From Spongisporangium articulatum (GTDB taxonomy: Bacteria; Actinomycetota; Actinomycetes; Actinomycetales; Kineosporiaceae), in contig NZ_JBITLV010000005.1 in assembly GCF_044465595.1 (NCBI RefSeq), positions 310,001 to 374,000 on the forward strand: a DNA stretch of 64,000 nucleotides. The letters are read 5' to 3'. Both the position numbers and the translations under genes were made by a program. A model generated the notes under the pieces. The model was not told the origin of the DNA. It was given only the letters and a program-made list of their open reading frames with translations, and did no database searches. Shown here one piece after another: positions 15,980-22,266 of the stretch (positions within the stretch are counted from its first letter, which is position 1; each line of letters begins with the position of its first letter).

Positions 15980-16695
15980 CGCTTGCGGAACTCCTCGAAC
16001 AGCCGGGACGGCGCCCCGGGCACGTGGTCGAAGCCGAGCTTGTCGAGCAGCGCGAGGGCCTCGTCGACGTCGTACACGCGGTAGTCGGTGGTCTGCTCCA
16101 TCAGCCGCAGGTCGTCGTCGTGCAGCGAGTAGACCTTGCGGAAACCGTTGTCGATGGGGGTGATCCGCTGTTCGTAGCGCATCCCGTTGGACACCCGGTC
16201 GGTGTAGTCGTGGTGCGGGGACTGGATGCCCAACAGCAACGTGCCGCCCGGCGGCAGGTGAGCGGCGACCTGCTGCAGCCCTGACTCGTTGTCGGCGTCG
16301 GAGCGCAGGTGGCTGATCATCGAGGAGCACCGTTCACCGTCGCCGCGCACGAAGTACCAGACGCCGCCGTAGGAGAAGGCCGTGTCGTAGAGCGTGTCCA
16401 TGGCCATCGTGACGACGTTCTGCCGGCTCAGGCTCAGCCCCGGCACCGTGGCCAGCCGGACCTCGGCGATGTCGAGCATCGCCTGGGTGAAGTCGACGCC
16501 GGTCAACCGCAGGTCGGGACGCCGGGCCGCGAGCCGCTGCAGGATGAGGCCGGTGCCGGCCCCGAGTTCCAGGACCGAACTGCCGGGCGCCACCGAGTCG
16601 ACCCGGTCGAGCGCATCGACGATGGCCTCGTAGTCGTAGTAGCCCGACTCCATGATCAGGTCGTAGTGCCCGGCCATGTCGGTGTAGTCAGCCAT
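15976..16695 (-). CDS. Class I SAM-dependent methyltransferase
   Basis: A 239-residue Rossmann-like methyltransferase. Motif I is VLELGAGTGLIL (about 41-52), the acidic post-I residue is in LTGVDFTQAMLDIA, and the later strands are visible (GGTLLLGIQSP). The N-terminus ADYTDMAGHYDLIMESGYYDYE is typical of small-molecule methyltransferases. It is the first gene of a coupled run with the 3-hydroxyisobutyrate-dehydrogenase-like gene and, 26 bases on, the XRE-cupin regulator. Substrate unknown. A 9-bp inverted repeat (ATCGGTGTC at 16699-16707, GACACCGAT at 16755-16763) lies just upstream. Confidence 0.88.
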   Translation of the reverse strand: MADYTDMAGHYDLIMESGYYDYEAIVDALDRVDSVAPGSSVLELGAGTGLILQRLAARRPDLRLTGVDFTQAMLDIAEVRLATVPGLSLSRQNVVTMAMDTLYDTAFSYGGVWYFVRGDGERCSSMISHLRSDADNESGLQQVAAHLPPGGTLLLGIQSPHHDYTDRVSNGMRYEQRITPIDNGFRKVYSLHDDDLRLMEQTTDYRVYDVDEALALLDKLGFDHVPGAPSRLFEEFRKR

Positions 16696-16791
16696 GGGAT
16701 CGGTGTCCGGCCTCGGGAAGCATGGCGCCGGACGCTAGCAGCGCGAGACGTTATGACACCGATGTCCGGGTCTGAGCGGAAAATCACGTTT

Positions 16792-16827
16792 CCGGGGCCA
16801 CTCGGGACTGGCCCGAGGTGGCCCCGG
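16792..16827 (-). terminator. Hairpin terminator after quinone oxidoreductase gene
   Basis: CCGGGGCCACTCGGG pairs with CCCGAGGTGGCCCCGG with a single bulged base and a five-base loop. It starts seven bases past the stop of the minus-strand oxidoreductase gene. A T-rich stretch (GATTTTCC) follows after several bases on the minus strand rather than directly. Confidence 0.65.
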
Positions 16828-16833
16828 CCCGGA

Positions 16834-17772
16834 TCACAGCGCCGGCGGGACGATCACCATCTTGCCGTACGCCTGTCCGGCCTCGGCCCGGCGGTGCAGC
16901 TCCGGCAGCTCGCTCAGCGGGACGCGCCCGGCGATCTCCACGCGCAGAGCTCCGGCGTCGACGAGGGACACCAGCTCGGTGAGCACCTCGGCGTCCGGGT
17001 GGACGAAGACCGTCTCCGCCCGCACCTGCCGCTGCTCGTCGCCCGGCGTGGGGACGCGCGGTGTGGTGGACACGACCACCCCGCCGTCCCGGACCCGCGC
17101 AGCCAGGGCGACGAACCGTTCCGGGGTGATGGGCGCGAGGTTCAGCAGGACGTCGACCGGTTCGGTGAGCGCGTCGAGCACGTCGGACGTCGTGTGGTCG
17201 ACCAGTTCGTCGGCGCCGTGGGCGGTTACGGCCTCGACGCTGCGCGGGCTCACCGTGGCGACGACGTGGGCCCCGGCGCGCTTGGCCAGCTGTACCGCGT
17301 AGCCGCCGACCGGCCCGCCCGCACCGTTGATCAGCACCCGCTGACCCGCCTGCAACCGGCCGGCCTCGAACAGGGCCTGCCAGGCGGTGAGGCCCACGGA
17401 GGGCAACCCGGCGGCGTCCTCGAGCGGGATCGAGGTGGGCGCCGCGACGAAGGCCTCCGCCGGGGCGACCACGAACTGCGCCGCCCCGCCGTCCCCGGTC
17501 ATCGGGATGAAGCCGATGACCTCCTGACCCATGGTGAGCCCCTCGACGCCGTCGCCCAACGCGTCGACGGTGCCGGAGACGTCGTAGCCCGGGACGTGCG
17601 GGAGGGTGATCGGGATCGGCAGGACACCGCCGCGCAGGCCACCGTCGGCCGGGTTGAACGCGGACCCGGCCACCCGGATGCGCACCTCGCCGGCCCCGGG
17701 AACCGGGTCGTCCGCCTCCTCGTACCGCAGGACCTCCGGACCGCCCGTCTCGTGGAACCGCACTGCCTTCAT
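16834..17772 (-). CDS. NADP-dependent quinone/enone oxidoreductase (zinc-free MDR family)
   Basis: A 312-residue medium-chain dehydrogenase of the quinone-reductase type. The N-terminal GroES-like part begins KAVRFHETGGPEVLRYEE; the nucleotide site is NGAGGPVGGYAVQLAK, and no zinc-binding cysteine set is present. The ATG at 17772 is chosen for its GGAGAAGG ribosome site and exact family start. It is divergent from a MarR regulator, and three similar palindromic sites lie between them, so it is very likely the regulator's target. Such MarR/quinone-reductase pairs often respond to quinones or electrophiles. Confidence 0.92.
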   Translation of the reverse strand: MKAVRFHETGGPEVLRYEEADDPVPGAGEVRIRVAGSAFNPADGGLRGGVLPIPITLPHVPGYDVSGTVDALGDGVEGLTMGQEVIGFIPMTGDGGAAQFVVAPAEAFVAAPTSIPLEDAAGLPSVGLTAWQALFEAGRLQAGQRVLINGAGGPVGGYAVQLAKRAGAHVVATVSPRSVEAVTAHGADELVDHTTSDVLDALTEPVDVLLNLAPITPERFVALAARVRDGGVVVSTTPRVPTPGDEQRQVRAETVFVHPDAEVLTELVSLVDAGALRVEIAGRVPLSELPELHRRAEAGQAYGKMVIVPPAL

Positions 17773-17794
17773 GATGCTCACCTTCTCCTCAACC

Positions 17795-17868
17795 GCTTCG
17801 GATTCGAAGCAACTGCGTTGACGGTAACGCTGCTTCGAATTAGAAGCAAGTGCTTTGGATTCGAAACA
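17795..17868. promoter_or_regulatory. Three operator-like palindromes for the MarR regulator
   Basis: Site 1 GCTTCGGATTCGAAGC (17795-17810), site 2 TGCTTCGAATTAGAAGCA (17831-17848) and a weaker site 3 TGCTTTGGATTCGAAACA (17851-17868) share the pattern GCTTCGRATTMGAAGC. They fill the divergent promoter region between the oxidoreductase (start 17772) and marR-type gene (start 17886). Site spacing (36 and 20 bases centre to centre) would allow several dimers to bind. Confidence 0.85.
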
Positions 17869-17885
17869 GTCGATAGGATCGTGCG

Positions 17886-18398
17886 GTGACCTCATCGCCG
17901 CCGCCGCTGGACGCCACGCAGCTGGGCGCGTACTTCGCGCTCATCGAGGCGAGCAGCCTGCTGCGGCACGCGGTGGAGCAGCAGCTGCAGGAGGTCGGGG
18001 ACCTCAGCTACGTGCAGTTCCAACTCCTGGCCACGCTCGGGGACGCCCCGGACGGGAGCCGCCGCATGACCGACCTCGCGGACGGCGTCGTCTACAGCCG
18101 CAGCGGGCTCACCTACCAGGCCCAGGTCCTCGAGAAGCGAGGACTGGTCACGCGCGCACCGTCGGCCGACGACGAGCGCAGCGTCACCGTGACGGTCACC
18201 GCCGCGGGCCGCGAAGTGCTCGCGGCCGTGTTCCCGGGCCACATCGCGGTTCTGCAGGACCTGCTGTTCGCGCCCCTGTCGCGCGCCGACGTCGAGACCC
18301 TCGCCGAGATCCTGGGGCGCGCCCGCGACCACATGCGCCGGACGCCGCCGCGATCGGCTGCCGCCCGGGGCCGCCGGCGGGCGAAGCCGACGGAGTAG
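17886..18398 (+). CDS. MarR family transcriptional regulator
   Basis: A 170-residue winged-helix regulator: LSYVQFQLLATLGDAPDGSRRMTDLADGVVYSRSGLTYQAQVLEKRGLVTRAPSADDERSVTVTVT, here in summary at about 40-105, is the complete MarR DNA-binding region with the wing DDERSVTV. Starts at GTG 17886 with a short leader. Divergent from the quinone oxidoreductase and separated from it by three matching palindromes, the last of which ends 17 bases before its start codon, so it very likely represses both genes. Confidence 0.92.
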   Translation: MTSSPPPLDATQLGAYFALIEASSLLRHAVEQQLQEVGDLSYVQFQLLATLGDAPDGSRRMTDLADGVVYSRSGLTYQAQVLEKRGLVTRAPSADDERSVTVTVTAAGREVLAAVFPGHIAVLQDLLFAPLSRADVETLAEILGRARDHMRRTPPRSAAARGRRRAKPTE

Positions 18399-18441
18399 CC
18401 GCAGCCCTCGCCTGGTGGACCCGGAGCGAGCCAGGCCTTTC

Positions 18442-18517
18442 TGGTGCCCCCGGCGGGATTCGAACCCGCACTCGAGCGCTTTTAAGGCGCCTGCCTCTGC
18501 CGTTGGGCTACGGGGGC
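18442..18517 (-). tRNA. tRNA with UAA anticodon (Leu by anticodon), class I shape
   Basis: A complete 76-base cloverleaf on the minus strand, including an encoded CCA. The acceptor is GCCCCCG/CGGGGGC with discriminator A. The D arm is TAGCCCAACGGCAGAGGC, the anticodon stem GGCGC/GCGCT (one G-U) with loop CTTAAAA, and the T arm GCGGG-TTCGAAT-CCCGC. The anticodon is UAA, reading the rare leucine codon UUA. The variable loop is only five bases (CGAGT), whereas bacterial tRNA-Leu normally has a long variable arm. Decoding identity is therefore assigned from the anticodon only. Confidence 0.85.
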
Positions 18518-18618
18518 GAGGCGTGGCCCCGACCCCACTCAGCGTAGGCCAGCGGGAAGACGGCCCCACACGATTTACGCGCCCCCGCCCTCGACGCCCC
18601 CACCGACCGTGCCCTAAG

Positions 18619-18648
18619 TTAGGCCAGCCTTACTAAGGCATACCTAAC
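18619..18648. promoter_or_regulatory. Overlapping DtxR/IdeR-type iron boxes
   Basis: TTAGGCCAGCCTTACTAAG (18619-18637) matches the DtxR/IdeR consensus at about 12 of 19 positions. A second, opposite-facing box on 18629-18647 (TTAGGTATGCCTTAGTAAG on the minus strand) overlaps it by half, giving outer half-sites TTAGG and CCTAA. They lie 16-45 bases before the PepSY gene start, where an iron-loaded repressor would block transcription. Confidence 0.75.
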
Positions 18649-18663
18649 GAACAGGGACGGTCG

Positions 18664-20028
18664 ATGGTTCTCGACGTGACGGCGCGGCTCCGCCGGCTCG
18701 ACAAGTGGCGGCGCCGGAAGAAGCCGATCAAGAAGCCCGTGATCTGGCTGCACCGCTGGCTGTCCCTGGCTCTCGGCCTCGTCCTGCTGCTGATCACCAC
18801 GACGGGCGCGGTCGTCGTCTACTCGCCCGAGTGGCTCAAGTGGACGAACGGCGACGTCTTCGCCACCACGCAGTCCGACCACCCGACGTCCTTCAGTCAG
18901 GCGATCGCCACCGTCGAGGCCGCGCACCCGGGCTTCGAGGCGGGTTCGGTGAACCTGTACGAGGGAGTGATCGAGGTCTTCGCGGCCGACGACGACAGGA
19001 ACCCGGGGTTCTGGGGCGTCGACGCCGGCTCGGGCCGGATCACCGGCCACGCCGACCCGGACCGCGGCTTCATGGCGTTCATGAACCAGATCCACGAGTG
19101 CTTCTTCACCTGCGACGACTACCCGGGCTACGTGCCGTGGTTCGACGAGACCGTGCCGCAGTACGGGAAGTACCTGCCGCAGTGGCTGCAGTGGGCCAGC
19201 CCGCGCACCGACCTGACCTGGGCCGGATTCTTCCTCGGCTCGTTCGCCGTGATCCTGATGTTCCTGGCCCTGTCCGGCATCTGGCTGTGGTGGCCGACAC
19301 TGAAGAAGTTCAGTCACGGGTTCCGGGTCCGCATGCGTAAGGGCCGGTACGCGCGCGACTACGACCTGCACCAGGTGGTCGGCATGGCGGCCGTGCCGTT
19401 CCTGCTGATGTGGGGGCTGACCGGCGCCGGCTTCGAGTTCAACTGGGTCGCCCCGGCCTGGTACGCGGCCACGGGCGGCCAGACTCCGCCCGACGAAACG
19501 CCTTTCACGTCGAACGAGGTGAAGGACGACAAGCGCCCTGACATCGGGTTGGACGCCGCCGTGGCCGCCGCCCGCACCGCCGGGCAGGCGGGCGACGCAC
19601 CACTCGTCTACGCCTCCCTGCCGGCCGAGGACGACGCGACGGCCACCTACTCGTTCTACTTCAGCAAGAACTTCGACCAGTACGAGCACGGCGCCTACCC
19701 CGGCGAGTACGGCGTGGACGTCGACCGGCACGACCCGAGCCGGGTGCACGTCACCGACCTCGGCAGTGCCGCCACGCTGTCGAACCAGGTGCTGGACAAC
19801 TGGTCCGGCGCGCTCTTCCACTACGGCCAGAGCGTCAACGGCTGGTGGCGCATCATCTGGTTCCTGTTCGGCCTGACCCCGATCCTGCTGGCGATCACCG
19901 GCGTCTCGACCTGGCTGGCCAAGCGGTCGGTGCGCAAGCGCCGGGAGAGGGCCCGGGCCGAGCGCGCGGCCGCGGCCGACGAGACGGCGATCGATCTGGG
20001 TGACGAGCCGGAACCGGTGCCGGCGTGA
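18664..20028 (+). CDS. PepSY-associated TM-helix membrane protein, likely iron-regulated
   Basis: A 454-residue integral membrane protein of the PepSY_TM type. It starts with a basic cytoplasmic end (RRRKKPIKKPVIWLHRWLSL), followed by membrane segments at about 28-50, 182-206, 237-258 and 398-420, with two large extracytoplasmic PepSY-like regions between them. Membrane histidines near IWLHRW and the DLHQVVGM stretch are conserved in this family, which includes putative ferric-siderophore reductases that may bind haem. Overlapping IdeR-type boxes directly upstream suggest expression under iron starvation. The ribosome site is AGGGACGG. Two small membrane-protein genes follow, each overlapping the one before by four or eight bases, making a three-gene unit. 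A role in iron acquisition is inferred from control and family; the reaction is unproven. Confidence 0.88.
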   Translation: MVLDVTARLRRLDKWRRRKKPIKKPVIWLHRWLSLALGLVLLLITTTGAVVVYSPEWLKWTNGDVFATTQSDHPTSFSQAIATVEAAHPGFEAGSVNLYEGVIEVFAADDDRNPGFWGVDAGSGRITGHADPDRGFMAFMNQIHECFFTCDDYPGYVPWFDETVPQYGKYLPQWLQWASPRTDLTWAGFFLGSFAVILMFLALSGIWLWWPTLKKFSHGFRVRMRKGRYARDYDLHQVVGMAAVPFLLMWGLTGAGFEFNWVAPAWYAATGGQTPPDETPFTSNEVKDDKRPDIGLDAAVAAARTAGQAGDAPLVYASLPAEDDATATYSFYFSKNFDQYEHGAYPGEYGVDVDRHDPSRVHVTDLGSAATLSNQVLDNWSGALFHYGQSVNGWWRIIWFLFGLTPILLAITGVSTWLAKRSVRKRRERARAERAAAADETAIDLGDEPEPVPA

Positions 20029-20390
20029 GGGATTCCCTCGGCCTGACCACGCTCCTGTACGCACTGGGCCTGGGGGCGGCACTCGCCGGGACGGCGGTCC
20101 GCGGGCGTCCGCGCCCGCCCGCCCTGGTCGCGGGGTTGGGGATGCTCGAGCTGGCGGTCGTCGTCCAGGGCGTCCTGGACGGTGTCGCGCTGGTCAGCGG
20201 CGACCACGGGCCGGAGGTGGCCACCAACGTCGGCTACCTGCTCACCTCGGTGGCGGTGCTCCCGATCTGCGCGACCGGGGTGCGGTGGGACGACGGGCGC
20301 TGGGGCAACGCGGCGCTGGCCGTCGGCTGCCTGCTGGTCGCCGTCGTGTCGGTGCGCCTGCACGTCACCCTGGGAACGAGTCATGCCTGA
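20025..20390 (+). CDS. Small hydrophobic membrane protein of unknown function
   Basis: A 121-residue protein with about four hydrophobic segments (TTLLYALGLGAALAGTAV, LVAGLGMLELAVVVQGVL, NVGYLLTSVAVLPICATGV, AALAVGCLLVAVVSVRL). Starts at GTG 20025, overlapping the PepSY gene stop (GTGA), and ends overlapping the next gene by eight bases, so it is coupled to both. I recognise no family. Its place in an iron-box-controlled unit suggests an accessory membrane subunit, but that is an inference. Confidence 0.75.
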   Translation: MRDSLGLTTLLYALGLGAALAGTAVRGRPRPPALVAGLGMLELAVVVQGVLDGVALVSGDHGPEVATNVGYLLTSVAVLPICATGVRWDDGRWGNAALAVGCLLVAVVSVRLHVTLGTSHA

Positions 20391-20991
20391 GCGACCGGAC
20401 GGCGCGGTCGGCCCGGGCCGACTCCTGACCTTGGTCTACGGGTTCTTCGCCCTGGCCGCCACCGGACGCAGCGGCGTGCAGCTGGCCACGAAGGCCTCCC
20501 ACGCCCCGGTCGCCTACGCACTGTCGACGCTGGCCGCCGTCACGTACATCGCCGCCACCGTCCTGTTGGCCCGGGCGGCGCGATTGCGCTCTGAATCCGA
20601 CACGAATGTGTCGGATTCAGAGCACAACTCACGGACTCGCTGGGCGACCGCGCTGTGCGTTGTGGAGCTGACCGGCGTGCTCCTGGTCGGCATCGCGAGT
20701 TACGCATTCCCGGAGCGCTTCCCGGACGCGACCGTGTGGTCGCACTTCGGGTCGGGCTACGGGTACGTCCCGCTGCTACTGCCCGTCCTCGGTCTGCTCT
20801 GGTTGCGGCGTGGCCGAGATTGCGGGCGCAGTCAGCTTCACCCCTTCGGGCAGCGGGCCCACGTTCGGGAACGGCAGCGGAGCGGCCTGCTCCGGATTGA
20901 CGATGCCAGGGTCGTAGCTGTCCACCCGGAGCAGCATGGGGAAGACGTTGAACACCTTCGGCCCGATCATGTCCGGCGCCATGAGGTATGA
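20383..20991 (+). CDS. Membrane protein of unknown function with run-on C-terminus
   Basis: A 202-residue protein starting ATG 20383 inside the end of the previous gene. About four membrane segments are visible (LLTLVYGFFALAATGRSGV, YALSTLAAVTYIAATVLLA, ALCVVELTGVLLVGIAS, YVPLLLPVLGLLWL), similar in plan to the preceding 121-residue protein. After LLWLRRGR (about residue 145) the sequence becomes charged and low in hydrophobicity, because the frame continues antisense through 20776-20991 of the convergent HAAS-like gene. The natural stop is probably lost, or this tail is a real but unconserved extension. A perfect 16-bp hairpin (20588-20623) encodes the polar loop RSESDTNVSDSE between segments two and three. 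Confidence 0.65.
   Translation: MPERPDGAVGPGRLLTLVYGFFALAATGRSGVQLATKASHAPVAYALSTLAAVTYIAATVLLARAARLRSESDTNVSDSEHNSRTRWATALCVVELTGVLLVGIASYAFPERFPDATVWSHFGSGYGYVPLLLPVLGLLWLRRGRDCGRSQLHPFGQRAHVRERQRSGLLRIDDARVVAVHPEQHGEDVEHLRPDHVRRHEV
20588..20623. repeat. Perfect 16-bp hairpin inside a coding sequence
   Basis: GCTCTGAATCCGACAC (20588-20603) and GTGTCGGATTCAGAGC (20608-20623) are exact reverse complements around the loop GAAT. The hairpin lies in frame within the membrane-protein gene 20383-20991, in a hydrophilic loop. Confidence 0.9.
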
Positions 20992-21798
20992 GGTGTCCCC
21001 GCCGTCGGGCTGGTAGGAGAGGGCGGGATCGATGGTCAACGGATGCCCGGCCTGGTCGTAGAGACGCACCCGCATGAGAGGCTTGCCGTCCTCGTCGTAG
21101 GCGAAGACGTTGCTGACCGGCGCCCCGTCCAGGTACAGCCCGGTCGCCCCCTCGCCATCGGTGTAGACGTCCGACTGAAGGTTCTGCATCAGGTAGTAGC
21201 TGCTCACCGCGGACGGCAGCAGCAGAACGCCGACCAGTGCCGCGACGTTCCACGCCAGCAGGATGCCGCGCACCGGCGCCACGGCCTGCCCGGCCCCCCG
21301 CCAGCGCAGACTCCAGACCGCGAGGAACGCTCCCCCCAGGAGCAGGGCCAGGAACGGCACCGGAGTGAGGGTGCTGAACCCGAGGACGAGGGATGGAAAG
21401 ACCAGCAGGAGCAGGGCGCGCACCACCCACCAGGCCGGCTGAAGGTCGTCAGCGGTCCGCAGGATCGCCTCCCCACCGGGCATCGAGCGCACCGCATCGC
21501 GCAGGTGGGCAGACATCCGGCGCAGGTTCGGGTCGAACCGGGGCGCTCGTCGCCCCCGTTCGGAAAGCCCCGCTGCGGAGCGCAGTTCCGCCGCGTAGGC
21601 CTGCGGTGACCCGAACCGCTGCGTGGGCGTCGTCCCCTCCGCGGCCCACGCCTCGATCAGGTCGGCCTCCAGGCCACCGGTCAGCTCCGCCACGTCGTCG
21701 CGCGGCAGGTCGTCCAGCTCGTGCTCGACCGCCGCCACGAAATCCGCTATCTCAGCGCGGATCTCAGTGGACAGCATCGGCTGCGTCGGTGTGCTCAT
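20776..21798 (-). CDS. HAAS-like membrane protein paired with PadR regulator
   Basis: A 340-residue protein. The N-terminal 75 residues (IRAEIADFVAAVEHELDDLPRDDVAELTGGLEADL...) resemble the HAAS helical domain that accompanies PadR regulators. Then come membrane segments at about 125-142, 146-163 and 178-200, and an extracytoplasmic C-terminal domain (about 205-340) of unknown fold. The gene starts four bases into the PadR stop (ATGA at 21795-21798), the standard PadR-HAAS arrangement, suggesting that it is the regulator's partner or target. Its last 72 codons are antisense to the run-on end of the preceding plus-strand gene. Confidence 0.78.
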   Translation of the reverse strand: MSTPTQPMLSTEIRAEIADFVAAVEHELDDLPRDDVAELTGGLEADLIEAWAAEGTTPTQRFGSPQAYAAELRSAAGLSERGRRAPRFDPNLRRMSAHLRDAVRSMPGGEAILRTADDLQPAWWVVRALLLLVFPSLVLGFSTLTPVPFLALLLGGAFLAVWSLRWRGAGQAVAPVRGILLAWNVAALVGVLLLPSAVSSYYLMQNLQSDVYTDGEGATGLYLDGAPVSNVFAYDEDGKPLMRVRLYDQAGHPLTIDPALSYQPDGGDTSYLMAPDMIGPKVFNVFPMLLRVDSYDPGIVNPEQAAPLPFPNVGPLPEGVKLTAPAISATPQPEQTEDGQ

Positions 21799-22115
21799 CG
21801 CCCCTCCACCAGTGCACTCATGACCCCTGCGAACTCCGTCCAGGTCTTGCCCTGCTCGGCCAGTTGCACGCGGCCGGCCTCGTTGATGCCGTAGTACTTG
21901 CGGTGTGGCCCCTCGTCGGAGGGCACCACGTACGAGGTCAGCGCGCCGGCCGAGTACAGCCGCCGCAGCGTGCCGTACACCGAGGCGTCACCGACCTCCT
22001 CCAGACCCGCGGCCCGCAACCGGCGCACCACCTCGTAGCCGTAGCCGTCCTCCTCGGCCACCACTGCGAGGACGGCCAGGTCGAGCACACCCTTCAGCAG
22101 CTGCGTCGTATCCAC
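21795..22115 (-). CDS. PadR family transcriptional regulator
   Basis: A 106-residue short PadR: the winged helix reads LKGVLDLAVLAVVAEEDGYGYEVVRRLRAAGL and ASVYGTLRRLYSAGALTSYVV, with the PadR wing PHRKYYGINEAGR at about 78-90. GTG at 22115 is chosen as the start because it gives the usual short N-terminus DTTQLLKG; an ATG-like extension to 22136 is less likely. It is followed with a four-base overlap by the HAAS-like membrane protein and probably represses this two-gene operon. Confidence 0.9.
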   Translation of the reverse strand: MDTTQLLKGVLDLAVLAVVAEEDGYGYEVVRRLRAAGLEEVGDASVYGTLRRLYSAGALTSYVVPSDEGPHRKYYGINEAGRVQLAEQGKTWTEFAGVMSALVEGR

Positions 22116-22172
22116 GCACCGCACACTACTCCACAATCCGCAGTAGCGCGCAATGCCGAGGCTGCAAATACA

Positions 22173-22226
22173 CGTTTACGAGGGATTCTCAGCTGCTATC
22201 AGCAGTCGAGAATTCCCTCGTAAACG
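22173..22226. terminator. Long near-perfect hairpin between choD and padR
   Basis: CGTTTACGAGGGA (from 22173) pairs with TCCCTCGTAAACG (to 22226). After one bulged A, TTCTC pairs with GAGAA, and an inner CTGC/GCAG closes on a five-base loop. The element lies 40 bases past the choD stop and upstream of the divergent padR start region. It may be the choD terminator. Confidence 0.75.
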
Positions 22227-22266
22227 GTTTTGAGCGCGGAGGGGGTGCGCTCAGTTCGGGGGCCGC

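Noticed and set aside
13398..16695. Oxygenase/methyltransferase/dehydrogenase cluster as an antibiotic biosynthetic cluster
   Set aside because: No synthetase, synthase, carrier protein, exporter or self-resistance gene is linked. The IPNS-like fold alone does not indicate beta-lactam synthesis.
18442..18517. Selenocysteine or allo-tRNA interpretation of the UAA tRNA
   Set aside because: The acceptor and T stems are the normal 7 and 5 bp and there is no long variable arm, so the unusual cloverleaves of those classes do not fit.
18415..18636. Plus-strand frame over the tRNA (CPRRDSNPHSSAFKAPAS...)
   Set aside because: This is the well-known artefact of translating the antisense strand of a tRNA gene.
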